Below, in pieces: positions 1-7,391 of a DNA stretch of 36,424 bases. The position numbers were made by a program, and so were the translations under genes. The stretch's first letter is position 1. Each line of letters opens with the position of its first letter. Origin of the DNA: an uncultured Collinsella sp. (GTDB lineage: Bacteria > Actinomycetota > Coriobacteriia > Coriobacteriales > Coriobacteriaceae); contig CABVBR010000006.1 in the NCBI GenBank assembly GCA_902496645.1, positions 1-36,424 of the forward strand, written 5' to 3'. The notes beneath the pieces were generated by a model. The model saw nothing but the letters and a program-made list of their open reading frames with translations, ran no database searches and was not told the origin of the DNA.

Positions 1-582
1 CAGCAGAACGAAACCCGCTATGAACAAGCGCACTACAAATGCGAGCCCGCCACGACCATCGAAGAGCTCGAGGCGGTCGCACGGTTCGCCAAAAGTAGCT
101 CATACGCCTCGTTTCGCACGGCAGTCAATCTCGCCCGACCCGGATCTGCATCCCCAGCCGAATCCCTAATGTTTGCCGTTCTCGGAGCACCCATGCGCTT
201 TGGCGGATTCGGATGTTGCAGCCTGCCCATGGGAGGCCTGCTACTCAACTATCGAATCGACTTCGACACTCTTGCGGTCAACATGTCCTCCGGCATCCCT
301 TACGCCATCTGCGACCTATATTGCCCGGCCGCCGGAGTCGACAACGAGTACAACGGAATTGGGCATGAGCTTCAAAACGCTCGCATCCACGATGGCAATC
401 GAAATAATGGCCTCAAGGCAATGGGCATCCACGTCCTGGTTATCAATCGCGACCAAATGAAAGACCTTGTTGCACTCGAAGCCTTCGCCCAAACGATGCA
501 TCGACTCGCGGGAGTCCGATTCCGATACCGTATCAAGGGCTATCGCAAGCGTCAGGCCGGAATCGGCCTTGCGCCGGTCTAA
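1..582 (+). CDS. DUF559/AbiEi-like nuclease-fold protein, C-terminal part (5' end outside window)
   Basis: The reading frame is open from base 1, so the true start lies upstream; about 193 residues are visible. The C-terminal half carries a PD-(D/E)XK-like layout: an Asp in ICDLY, then a Glu in DNEYNG about 11 residues later, then a His, a D-x-x-R segment, and a strand-like GIHVLVIN. This order resembles DUF559 and the C-terminal domain of AbiEi-type antitoxins, but the usual Lys after the Glu is an Asn here, so catalysis is doubtful. The N-terminal visible part contains SSSYASFRTAV and a GMP-rich stretch with no motif I know. No partner toxin gene lies downstream. Function is not known; the fold assignment is inference from motif order. 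Confidence 0.6.
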   Translation, partial: QQNETRYEQAHYKCEPATTIEELEAVARFAKSSSYASFRTAVNLARPGSASPAESLMFAVLGAPMRFGGFGCCSLPMGGLLLNYRIDFDTLAVNMSSGIPYAICDLYCPAAGVDNEYNGIGHELQNARIHDGNRNNGLKAMGIHVLVINRDQMKDLVALEAFAQTMHRLAGVRFRYRIKGYRKRQAGIGLAPV

Positions 583-616
583 ACGGCGAATCACCCGTGC
601 ACCGTCGAGCAGGGCT

Positions 617-818
617 GGACAGTTAGTTCAAATACGTATAAATGGACACATTGAATTAGGCTGTTTTGCAGTTATCTCTATACCATTCGCCCGATTTGAA
701 GGCAGGGTAGACTTCAAAACAGCGTCATATGGACTAACTAAAGCTCCAAAACAACGTATCGGCATTGAATCGAGCAATTCGAGTTCTCAGAACTTATACG
801 TATCCGAACTAACTGTCC
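617..818. mobile_element. 202-bp element with 23-bp terminal inverted repeats, copy 1
   Basis: The left end begins GGACAGTTAGTTCAAATACG and the right end is its reverse complement with one or two mismatches. A second element at 25264-25465 has the same ends and exactly the same length but a different interior. An inner inverted repeat (GCTGTTTTG at 660-668, CAAAACAGC at 715-723) suggests the transcript could fold. No ORF with a recognisable product lies inside. It looks like a non-autonomous MITE-like unit, or a structured RNA or regulatory cassette; no clear target-site duplication is visible. The rest of the gap to pth (819-932) holds only a possible promoter. Confidence 0.75.
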
Positions 819-873
819 ACCTCGATTTCGACGGCCGTCCAAACGCCCTCAAATAACCTCAATTGCCCTCCAT

Positions 874-903
874 TTGACAGCGGCAACAGGGTCGCTCACC
901 ATA
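874..903 (+). promoter_or_regulatory. possible pth promoter
   Basis: A perfect TTGACA hexamer at 874-879 precedes a weak -10 candidate (ACCATA, 898-903) at 18-bp spacing, about 30 bases before the pth start. The -10 match is poor. Confidence 0.3.
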
Positions 904-932
904 GCAGGCGACAAATCAACGAAAGGATGAAC

Positions 933-1562
933 ATGGCAGCTGCACAGCCGCTTAAGATTCGCATGGTTGCCGGACTTGGCAACCCTGGTGATGAGTATGC
1001 CGAGACCCGCCACAACGCTGGCTTCAAAGCGATCGACGAGTTGGCCCGTCAGGCCGGTGTCACGTACTGGAAAAACCAGGCAGGCGCCGAGGTCGCGCTC
1101 ATCAACATCAACGATCCCGAGGAAGAGGGTGGCAAGCGCCAGATCGTGCTGGTCAAGCCGCAGTCGTATATGAATACCTCGGGTGGCCCCATCTCCAAGC
1201 TCTGCCGCGAGTACAAGATCAAGGCCGAGGAGCTACTCGTGATTCACGACGAGCTCGACATCCCCGCCGGTGACGTGCGCGTCAAGGTGGGCGGTGGCCA
1301 CGCCGGGCACAACGGCCTGCGCTCCATCATCGACAAGATGGGCAGCCGCGACTTTAGCCGTATCCGCACCGGCATCGGCAACCCTCCCGGCAAGATGGCC
1401 GTGGCAGACTATGTGCTCAAACAGCTGCGCGCCCGCGAGGCCGATGACTTCCAGGACACCTGCGCCCGCGCCGCCGACGCCGCGGGTCTCGCCATCGTGC
1501 ACGGCGTGATCTATGCCCGCGACCACGTCAACGGCGCCGCCTCCGCCAACGGCAAGCACTAA
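933..1562 (+). CDS. pth: peptidyl-tRNA hydrolase
   Basis: Hydrolyses the ester bond of peptidyl-tRNAs that drop off ribosomes, recycling tRNA in the cytoplasm. The 209-residue protein has the family hallmarks: GLGNPG (Asn17), TRHNAGF (catalytic His27), SYMN (Asn81), HDELDIPAG (Asp106) and GGGHAGHNGLRS (Asn127). Length is slightly above the usual 185-200 because of a short N-terminal lead. I chose the ATG at 933 rather than 927 because the Shine-Dalgarno AAAGGA at 922-927 overlaps the first ATG and sits 5 bases before the second. The stop codon forms the first bases of a GGGACAG-type repeat, and a strong terminator follows at 1669. Confidence 0.95.
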   Translation: MAAAQPLKIRMVAGLGNPGDEYAETRHNAGFKAIDELARQAGVTYWKNQAGAEVALININDPEEEGGKRQIVLVKPQSYMNTSGGPISKLCREYKIKAEELLVIHDELDIPAGDVRVKVGGGHAGHNGLRSIIDKMGSRDFSRIRTGIGNPPGKMAVADYVLKQLRAREADDFQDTCARAADAAGLAIVHGVIYARDHVNGAASANGKH

Positions 1563-1608
1563 AACCTATCATTTAGGGACAGGTTTATTTTGGCAGGTTT
1601 TATCTGCG
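1560..1608 (+). repeat. GGGACAG repeat, copy A, overlapping the pth stop codon
   Basis: Starts with the pth TAA and runs AAAACCTATC, then GGGACAGG, then TTTATTTTGG and CAGGTTTTATCTGC. AAAACCT and AGGTTTT can pair, giving a terminator-like stem that ends in Ts. The same module occurs reversed at 1723-1763 (copy B) and over the purF stop codon (copy C, 12815-12863). Confidence 0.8.
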
Positions 1609-1668
1609 GAAACGCCCCAGTTGCGGCATCACGATAAACCGCGCGCCGCCATACACGCATAGCACCCC

Positions 1669-1718
1669 AAAGGGGGCCGGCCTCATCACAACCCGAGGCC
1701 GGCCCCCTTTGCCGTTTT
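1669..1718 (+). terminator. intrinsic terminator after pth
   Basis: A perfect 16-bp stem (AAAGGGGGCCGGCCTC paired with GAGGCCGGCCCCCTTT, 10-base loop) is followed by GCCGTTTT. It lies between the two head-to-head repeat copies A and B. Confidence 0.85.
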
Positions 1719-1722
1719 GCCT

Positions 1723-1763
1723 GATAAAACCGACCAAAATAAACCTGTCCCTTTTTGGTAGGT
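1723..1763 (-). repeat. GGGACAG repeat, copy B
   Basis: Read on the minus strand it is ACCTACC, AAAAA, GGGACAGG, TTTATTTTGG, TCGGTTTTATC, matching copy A (1560-1608) in opposite orientation. Together the copies bracket the pth terminator. Confidence 0.75.
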
Positions 1764-1825
1764 CGAACCGGATAAACCCTTTTCCCACCTGCCGAAGATA
1801 CACGTAAGCGACATGCCCATGAGGG

Positions 1826-1874
1826 TATAATTTGTACCGTATGTCTGCACAACGCCTGTGCGCGTACGGTTTTA
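1826..1874 (+). promoter_or_regulatory. promoter -10 and leader hairpin before the nfnAB-like genes
   Basis: A perfect TATAAT at 1826-1831 lacks a good -35 box. Directly after the expected start point, a hairpin (CCGTA..TGCAC, 1837-1850, paired with GTGCGCGTACGG, 1858-1869) is followed by TTTTATT, resembling an attenuator or early terminator. A second stem (GGGCTACCGT with ACGGTTCGGCAGCCC) lies between it and the ribosome-binding site AGAGAGGGG of the next gene. The regulatory role is inference. Confidence 0.4.
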
Positions 1875-1936
1875 TTCGGGCTACCGTCCATTTCCGTGGA
1901 GGCACGGTTCGGCAGCCCTAACAAGAGAGGGGTTCT

Positions 1937-2776
1937 ATGTATAAGATCCTGGAGAAGACGCAGTTCTCGGAGAAGGTGTTCAAGTTCCGCATCGAGGCGC
2001 CTGCAATCGCCAAGCATGCGCACGCTGGACAGTTCCTCATGGTTCGCGCCAACGAGACGGGCGAGCGCGTCCCGTTTACCCTGGCCGGCTGGAACGGTGA
2101 CGAGGGCTGGGTCGAGTTCATCTTCATGGTGATCGGCAAGACCACCGAGATGCTTTCCACCTACGAGGCCGGCGAGTCGCTGCGCGACGTCGTGGGCCCG
2201 CTGGGCGTTCCCACCGAGATGGCCGAGGGCCCCTGCGCCGTCATTGGCGGCGGCGTCGGCCTGGCAATCGCCTTCCCGGTCGCCAAGCACCTGGTCGAGA
2301 CCGGCCACGAGGTGCACGCCATCATGGGCGCCCGCACCAAGGACCTCCTGCTCATGGAGGATCAGTTCCGCGAGCTCCTCGACGAGGACCACATCCATAT
2401 CACCACTGACGACGGCTCCTACGGCGAGCAGGGCGTTGTCACCGCTCCGCTGGAGCGCCTGCTGCAGGACAAGGCCGTGAGCCAGGTCTTCTGCGTCGGC
2501 CCCGTTCCGATGATGAAGTTCTCGACCCTCACCGCCCAGAAGTACGACACCCCCATCACCGCGTCGCTCAACCCCATCATGGTTGACGGCACCGGCATGT
2601 GCGGCTGCTGCCGCGTCGAGGTGGGCGGCGTGACCAAGTTCGCTTGCGTCGACGGCCCCGACTTCGATGCCACCCTGGTCGACTGGGATGACCTTCGTGC
2701 CCGCCAGGCCGCTTACCGTTCCGAAGAGGGCGAGTCCCTCAAGGCCTATGAGGAAAAGAGCTGCGCATGCCACTAG
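1937..2776 (+). CDS. nfnA: NfnA/SudB-like FAD and [2Fe-2S] subunit of ferredoxin:NADP oxidoreductase
   Basis: 279 residues of the ferredoxin-NADP reductase superfamily (PyrK/SudB type). The order is an FAD-binding beta-barrel (about 1-95, with RVPFTLAGW), a nucleotide-binding domain (about 98-215, with GGGVGLAIAFPVAK), and a C-terminal cysteine cluster C222, C224, C225, C237 that would hold a [2Fe-2S] centre. In the Nfn complex this subunit takes electrons from NADH and passes them to the larger partner, coupling NADH and reduced ferredoxin to NADP reduction. The start ATG follows AGAGAGGGG. It overlaps the next gene by 10 bases, so the pair is translationally coupled. PyrK is the alternative, but no pyrD is present and the partner is GltA-like. 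Confidence 0.85.
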   Translation: MYKILEKTQFSEKVFKFRIEAPAIAKHAHAGQFLMVRANETGERVPFTLAGWNGDEGWVEFIFMVIGKTTEMLSTYEAGESLRDVVGPLGVPTEMAEGPCAVIGGGVGLAIAFPVAKHLVETGHEVHAIMGARTKDLLLMEDQFRELLDEDHIHITTDDGSYGEQGVVTAPLERLLQDKAVSQVFCVGPVPMMKFSTLTAQKYDTPITASLNPIMVDGTGMCGCCRVEVGGVTKFACVDGPDFDATLVDWDDLRARQAAYRSEEGESLKAYEEKSCACH

Positions 2777-4176
2777 TTAACGGTCGTTTCGTTGCCGATA
2801 TGAAGTCGCCCCGCACCCCCGATAACGAGGAGCCGGCTGCCGAGCGCGCCTGCGACTTCCGCCCCGTCGACAAGGGCTTCACCGAGGAGATGGCGCTGGC
2901 CGAGGCTGAGCGCTGCCTCAACTGCAAGAAGCCGTTCTGCGTTGAGGGCTGCCCCGTCAACATCAACATCCCCCGCTTTATCGAGCAGATCCGCGCGAAG
3001 GACTTCGGCGGCGCTCTCGATACCATCCGCGAGGACTCCATGCTTCCCGCCATCTGCGGCCGCGTCTGCCCGCAGGAGAACCAGTGCGAGGGCAAGTGCA
3101 TCCGTGGCAAGAAGTCCGAGCCCGTGGCCATCGGCCAGCTCGAGCGCTTCCTGGGTGACCGCCCCGAGCTCGCCTCCACGCCCAAGATGGCCCCCAAGAA
3201 CGGCAAGAAGGTCGCCGTCGTCGGCTCCGGCCCGTCCGGCATCACCTGCGCCGGCGAGCTCGCCCGTAACGGTTTTGACGTCACCGTCTTTGAGGCATTC
3301 TTCACCGGCGGCGGCGTGCTGGTCTACGGCATCCCCGAGTTCCGTCTGCCCAAGGCAGTCGTCAAGCGCGAGATTGACGGCCTGGAGGACATGGACGTCA
3401 AGTTTGAGTACAACTCCGTCGTGGGCAACATGGCCACGGCCGAGGAGCTGTTCGAGCAGGGCTTCGACGCCATCTACGTGGCGACCGGCGCTGGCCTGCC
3501 CAAGTTCCTCAACGTCCCCGGCGAGAACCTGCCTAACGTCTTCTTCGCTAACGAGTACCTCACACGCGTGAACCTGATGAAGGCCAACAAGTTCCCCGAG
3601 TACGACACCCCCACCAAGCACGGCAAGAACGTCGTCGTCTTCGGTGGCGGCAACGTGGCTATGGACGCCGTCCGCACCGCCAAGCGTCTGGGCGCCGAGC
3701 ACGCCATCATCGCCTACCGTCGTACCGAGGACGAGATGCCCTGCCGTCGCGCCGAGCTGCACCATGCTAAGGCCGAGGGCGTCGAGGTTCTGCCGCTCGT
3801 CTCCCCGCTCGAGTTTGTCGCTGGCGAGGACGGCTCCGTGTGCGCCGTCAAGGTCCAGAAGATGGAGCTCGGCGAGCCCGACGAGTCCGGCCGTCGTCGC
3901 CCGGTGCCCATCGAGGGCGCCATCGAGGAGATCCCTTGCGACGTCGCGATCTCGGCTATCGGCACCAACGCCAACCCCTTCGCTGCCAAGATCGGCGGCA
4001 AGATGGAGCTCAACAAGTGGGGCTACATCGTCGCCGACGAGGAGACCGGCCAGACCACCGATCCCCGCATCTGGGCCGGCGGCGACATCGTCACCGGTGC
4101 CGCCACGGTCATTCTGGCGATGGGCGCCGGCAAGAAGGCCGCCGCTTCCATCACCAAGAGCCTGCTGGGCGAGTAA
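2767..4176 (+). CDS. nfnB: NfnB/GltA-like flavoprotein (glutamate-synthase small-subunit family)
   Basis: 469 residues. The N-terminal domain holds two cysteine sets (C50, C53, C58, C62 and C97, C101, C107, C111) for [4Fe-4S] clusters. Next come an FAD Rossmann motif (VAVVGSGPSGITCAGELA) and an NADP-binding motif (VVVFGGGNVAMDAVRTAKRL), ending with the family's GGDIVTGAATVILAMGAGKKAA. Stand-alone annotation would be NADPH-dependent glutamate synthase small subunit, but no large subunit is nearby and the gene overlaps the SudB/NfnA-type gene. The pair therefore fits the electron-bifurcating NADH-dependent reduced ferredoxin:NADP oxidoreductase. The start ATG at 2767 lies inside the upstream gene and follows GAGGAAAAGAG. 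Confidence 0.87.
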   Translation: MPLVNGRFVADMKSPRTPDNEEPAAERACDFRPVDKGFTEEMALAEAERCLNCKKPFCVEGCPVNINIPRFIEQIRAKDFGGALDTIREDSMLPAICGRVCPQENQCEGKCIRGKKSEPVAIGQLERFLGDRPELASTPKMAPKNGKKVAVVGSGPSGITCAGELARNGFDVTVFEAFFTGGGVLVYGIPEFRLPKAVVKREIDGLEDMDVKFEYNSVVGNMATAEELFEQGFDAIYVATGAGLPKFLNVPGENLPNVFFANEYLTRVNLMKANKFPEYDTPTKHGKNVVVFGGGNVAMDAVRTAKRLGAEHAIIAYRRTEDEMPCRRAELHHAKAEGVEVLPLVSPLEFVAGEDGSVCAVKVQKMELGEPDESGRRRPVPIEGAIEEIPCDVAISAIGTNANPFAAKIGGKMELNKWGYIVADEETGQTTDPRIWAGGDIVTGAATVILAMGAGKKAAASITKSLLGE

Positions 4177-4204
4177 TCACCTGCAGCGCTAGCCACCAAA
4201 CGGC

Positions 4205-4242
4205 AAAGTCCCCGTCGAGCACACGCCCGGCGGGGACTTTTC
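4205..4242 (+). terminator. intrinsic terminator after nfnB
   Basis: Stem AAAGTCCCCG with CGGGGACTTT, followed by TCT, 29 bases after the nfnB stop. Confidence 0.8.
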
Positions 4243-4256
4243 TATGCCGGCCGCCC

Positions 4257-4291
4257 AACCACCACAAAGGTGCTGTCCCCTGTGGTGGTTT
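4257..4291 (-). terminator. hairpin at the convergent gene end
   Basis: AACCACCACA pairs with TGTGGTGGTT around a loop containing CTGTCCCC, the core of the window's GGGGACAG repeats. It lies 8 bases beyond the minus-strand stop at 4299 and may end that transcript, although the T-tract is short on the minus strand. Confidence 0.5.
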
Positions 4292-4298
4292 TGGTCGG

Positions 4299-4922
4299 CT
4301 AGCCTTTGAGCTGCGCCACCTTGTAGCGGTAGGCAGCGGCGATAACGTCTTTACAGCCCTCGCGACCCAGCTTGGCGCGGTTGACGACGATGTCCTTGCC
4401 GCTCGTCATCTTCCACTTGCCGGCGCTGTAGCGCTTGTAGAATGCCTCGCGCGCCTTCTGCTGCTGTTTAACTAGCTTGGCGCCCTTCTTTTTGTTGAGG
4501 CCACGCTTCTTGCGCACGATCTCGACGCGGTCCTCAAAGGGAGCGGTCACCAACACAGCGATGTGGTTGGGGTTGTTGCGCAGCAGGTAATCGGACAGGC
4601 GGCCTTCGATAATGCAGCTCTCGGTCTCGCCCAGATCCAAAATCACTTGGCTCATCTTTTGGAACAACTTGTCCGAGTACGAACGCGCGTCGTAGCGGTC
4701 GGGCAGGAACGCCATGTTCTCCACGGCCAGGCGCTCGTCGTAGGCGGCCATCTTGTCGAGCGACTCGCCCGCGCGCAGCGACGCGCGCACCAGCAGCTCG
4801 TTGTCATACAGCGGAATCCCCAACTCGTTGGCGAGGATGCGTCCGATCTCGTGGCCCTCGGCACCAAAGTCGCGCGCGATGGTAATGACCACAGGACTCT
4901 TCTTGTTCTCCAGATCGCTCAT
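4299..4922 (-). CDS. cytidylate kinase-like family protein
   Basis: 207 residues of the Cytidylate_kin2 type: ITIARDFGAEGHEIGRILA replaces the classical P-loop and is followed by LGIPLYDNELL. Mid-protein, ESCIIEGRLSDYLL and HIAVLVTAPFEDRVEIV are the usual nucleoside-monophosphate-kinase segments. A lysine-rich stretch (KKRGLNKKKGAKLVKQQQ) forms the lid region, and the C-terminal GKWKMTSGKDIVVNRAKLG matches the family end. The substrate in this subfamily is not firmly established, so a kinase activity on CMP should not be assumed. The ATG follows AGAAAGGAATCGCG. It lies downstream of the amino-acid ABC operon but is separated from it by a 106-bp inverted repeat. Confidence 0.85.
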   Translation of the reverse strand: MSDLENKKSPVVITIARDFGAEGHEIGRILANELGIPLYDNELLVRASLRAGESLDKMAAYDERLAVENMAFLPDRYDARSYSDKLFQKMSQVILDLGETESCIIEGRLSDYLLRNNPNHIAVLVTAPFEDRVEIVRKKRGLNKKKGAKLVKQQQKAREAFYKRYSAGKWKMTSGKDIVVNRAKLGREGCKDVIAAAYRYKVAQLKG

Positions 4923-4987
4923 CGCGATTCCTTTCTAACAAATGAGAAATAGGCGATTCCTGATTCCCATTTTGTCACTTACGACCG

Positions 4988-5093
4988 TCCTGGTTTCCCA
5001 AGTGCGGCAGATTGCCCCGAAAGAGGAGCGCCGCGTACTAAATGTACGCAAGCGACGATTGAGGGGCAAGGTGCCGTGCTTGGAGAAGCAGGA
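4988..5093. repeat. 106-bp near-palindrome touching the permease stop codon
   Basis: The two halves (TCCTGGTTTCCCAAGTGCGG from the left, TCCTGCTTCTCCAAGCACGG read from the right) match imperfectly over about 50 bp and meet at GTACTAAATGTAC. On the minus strand the repeat starts at the base after the stop codon of the permease at 5094. It probably forms a long hairpin in the transcript and could end or stabilise the ABC operon mRNA. Confidence 0.8.
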
Positions 5094-5732
5094 CTACGCT
5101 GCCACGATACGACGTTGATACGCTCGGACCAGCAGAGAGATACCAAAGTTGAGCACAAAGTACATCGCAAACACCAGGCCGTAGAGCATAAGCACCTGTG
5201 ACAGATCGATTGCGTGAGCCATCACGACGTTTGCCGTGTACATGAGCTCAGCCACGTTAATGCCCGAAAGATACGAGCTGTCCTTAATGACGGTCGTGCA
5301 CTGGCTAAACAGCGCCGGAATGATCGTCTTAAACGTCTGCGGCAGAATAATGTAGCGCATGGTGGCAAAGAAGCCGAAACCCTGGCTCTGCGCCGCCTCA
5401 AACTGGCCACGCGGAATCGAGTTGAGACCGCCGCGCACAATCTCGGCCATAACAGCGCTGGTAAACAGCGTAAAGGCGATGGTCGAAATCACAATGTCCA
5501 AGCCCTGCACCGTAAAGTAGATAAACAGAATCCACAGCAGGTTTGGCGTGCAACGGAACAGCTCGATATAGGCGCTCACCAAAATACGGAACGGACGGGG
5601 CGCATAGCTTTTAACAAGCGCCAGCACCGTGCCAAAGATGAGCGAGAAAAAGATCGACAGCGCCGAGATCTCGATTGTCTTAACAAAGCCGCCCCAAATG
5701 TAGAGCAGGTTGGTCGCGTTGAAGATTTCCAT
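5094..5732 (-). CDS. amino-acid ABC transporter permease (second)
   Basis: 212 residues of the HisM/GlnP type, inner-membrane channel subunit for polar amino-acid import. The family EAA loop is visible as GLNSIPRGQFEAAQSQGFGFFATMRYIILPQTFKTIIPAL. About five membrane helices are seen, starting with the segment after FVKTIEIS. The ATG follows GAGGAGGCCTAGCGC, whose TAG is the stop of the upstream permease; spacing between the genes is 3 bases. It is the last gene of the four-gene operon 8123-5094. Confidence 0.93.
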   Translation of the reverse strand: MEIFNATNLLYIWGGFVKTIEISALSIFFSLIFGTVLALVKSYAPRPFRILVSAYIELFRCTPNLLWILFIYFTVQGLDIVISTIAFTLFTSAVMAEIVRGGLNSIPRGQFEAAQSQGFGFFATMRYIILPQTFKTIIPALFSQCTTVIKDSSYLSGINVAELMYTANVVMAHAIDLSQVLMLYGLVFAMYFVLNFGISLLVRAYQRRIVAA

Positions 5733-5735
5733 GCG

Positions 5736-6482
5736 CTAGGCCTCCTCTACGTTGTCGAGCCCCAGCTCGGCCAGGCTCACGCCGCGCGGACGCTCTTTGG
5801 AGCGGCGCTCGAGCCACTGCACCAGCATGGCGAGCGGAAAGCAGATGATGAAGTACATAAGGCAGCAGACGATGTATCCCTGCAGGTAACCGTACAGACT
5901 CACAAAGTTGTCGGAGCGGTACATAAGGTCGCCGCCGGCCACGAGTGCGAGCACCGACGTGTTCTTGACCAGGTTGAGCGCCTGGTTGCACAGCGGCGGC
6001 AGAATGATCTTGAATGTCTGGGGCAGCACGATGTACCAGTAGGCCTGCGCACGGGTGAAGCCCTGGCTCTGCGCCGCCTCCATCTGACCACGCGGAACGG
6101 CCTCGATACCGGTGCGGATGACCTCCGAGATGTAGGCCGCGTGATACAGGCCCACGCCCAAGAAGCCCAGCACGAACGGCGCGATGCGCACCGGCTGGCC
6201 GGCACCGGTTATGGCCTGCAAAAACTGCGGACCGGCCATGTACATAAAGAGCACCTGCACGGGCAACGGGGTGTTCTGGTAAAACTCCACGTACACGCGG
6301 CTTATGGCGCGCAGCACGCGCGAACGGGTGGTAGAGAACACGCCCAGCAGCGTGCCCAGCACCAGCGACAGCAGCAGACCGGCAACGACCACCTGCAGCG
6401 TCACGCCAAAGCCCTCCCAGAAGGGCCCCATGTTTTGAAATGTCGTCGACCAACGGTCGGCGTCAAATAATCCTTCGAGCAT
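5736..6482 (-). CDS. amino-acid ABC transporter permease (first)
   Basis: 248 residues from the ATG at 6482, chosen because AAGGAAGGAATCAA precedes it; longer in-frame starts run into the upstream gene. The EAA loop is present (GIEAVPRGQMEAAQSQGFTRAQAYWYIVLPQTFKIILPPL), together with VYVEFYQNTPLPVQVLF, typical of glutamate/glutamine-type permeases. It is slightly longer than its partner, with an N-terminal stretch before the first helix. It probably forms a heterodimer with the downstream permease. The exact substrate cannot be read from the sequence. Confidence 0.93.
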   Translation of the reverse strand: MLEGLFDADRWSTTFQNMGPFWEGFGVTLQVVVAGLLLSLVLGTLLGVFSTTRSRVLRAISRVYVEFYQNTPLPVQVLFMYMAGPQFLQAITGAGQPVRIAPFVLGFLGVGLYHAAYISEVIRTGIEAVPRGQMEAAQSQGFTRAQAYWYIVLPQTFKIILPPLCNQALNLVKNTSVLALVAGGDLMYRSDNFVSLYGYLQGYIVCCLMYFIICFPLAMLVQWLERRSKERPRGVSLAELGLDNVEEA

Positions 6483-6507
6483 TTGATTCCTTCCTTGGAC
6501 GATGCGC

Positions 6508-7383
6508 CTATACAAGACCCCAGGTCTTGACCTCTTGGTCGAGCCAGCCATCGGCCAGGCGATCGCAAATCACCTGATCGACCACGGCCGAAAGGTCGCA
6601 GCCCTTCTTGGTCGCCACGCCGTAGCCCTGCTCGCCAAACTTGACCTCGGGCTGCAGCAGCTCAACGGTCTCGTTCATGTAGCCGGCCAGCGTGGAGCGG
6701 TCCATGGCAAAGACGTCGATATTGCCGGCGTCGAGCGAGCTCTTGATGATGGGGTAGCCGCTAAAGGCCCTAAACTCGGGCTTGCAGCTAAAGCCGTTGT
6801 CCTTGATCATCTGCTCGATCAGGCCCTGCGTGGTGGCGCCCTGGCTCACGCCAATGACCTTGCCGTCCAGATCCTCAATCGAGGTAAAGCCCGAACGCTT
6901 CTTGACCATGAGTCCCACGTAGTCGGTGCGGTACGGCGTCGAGAAATCCCAGCTCTTCTTGCGCTCGTCGGTGATGGTGTAGGTCGCCGCGACCACGTCA
7001 AGCTGGCCGTTATCGATCAGCGGGCCGCGCGTCTTGGGCGTTACGTCGGTAAACTCGACAAGCTCCTGGGCACGGGCCTCCTTGTAGCTCACGCCAAAGA
7101 CGGCAGCGGCGATCTGGTAGCACAAATCGACTTCCATGCCCTCAAAGCGGCCCTTGGCGGTGTCGTAATAGCCATAGCCGGGAACGTCCTTCTTGACGCC
7201 GGCATTCAGATGACCACACGACTTAATGGCCGCAAGCTTGGACCCCTTGTCGGAGCCCTCGCCGCTGGTAGAGTTACCGCAACCGGTAAGCGCGGTCCCC
7301 GTCAGCGCAAGCATGCCGGCGCCCGCCAGCTGCAAAAAGTGACGGCGCGACACGGCCGCCCTCGTCATATCCGTCATGTCCAT
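6508..7383 (-). CDS. amino-acid ABC transporter substrate-binding lipoprotein (Tat-type signal)
   Basis: Extracellular solute-binding protein of the family-3 type (SBP_bac_3), about 291 residues. The N-terminus has a twin-arginine motif (SRRHFLQ, Arg13-Arg14), a hydrophobic stretch, and a lipobox LTGC with Cys35, so it is probably exported folded and lipid-anchored. Family motifs include FEGMEVDLCYQIAAAVFG, LDVVAATYTITDERKKSWDFSTPY and GKVIGVSQGATTQ. The start is the ATG at 7383; a GTG at 7386 directly precedes it and cannot be excluded. Nine bases separate this ATG from the ATPase gene. Ligand is unknown, most likely a polar amino acid. Confidence 0.9.
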   Translation of the reverse strand: MDMTDMTRAAVSRRHFLQLAGAGMLALTGTALTGCGNSTSGEGSDKGSKLAAIKSCGHLNAGVKKDVPGYGYYDTAKGRFEGMEVDLCYQIAAAVFGVSYKEARAQELVEFTDVTPKTRGPLIDNGQLDVVAATYTITDERKKSWDFSTPYRTDYVGLMVKKRSGFTSIEDLDGKVIGVSQGATTQGLIEQMIKDNGFSCKPEFRAFSGYPIIKSSLDAGNIDVFAMDRSTLAGYMNETVELLQPEVKFGEQGYGVATKKGCDLSAVVDQVICDRLADGWLDQEVKTWGLV

Positions 7384-7391
7384 CACCGCGC

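Noticed and set aside
1837..1920. Leader considered as a tRNA or named riboswitch
   Set aside because: No cloverleaf, anticodon arm or known riboswitch core could be drawn; only simple stems are seen.
2767..4176. Glutamate synthase small subunit as the primary call
   Set aside because: No large subunit is nearby and the gene overlaps a SudB/NfnA-type partner, so the Nfn transhydrogenase is the better reading.
5214..6470. 418-residue plus-strand open frame across the ABC permeases
   Set aside because: It lies antisense to two clear permease genes, is rich in His, Arg and Gln as expected from a GC-rich reverse frame, and has no recognisable domain.
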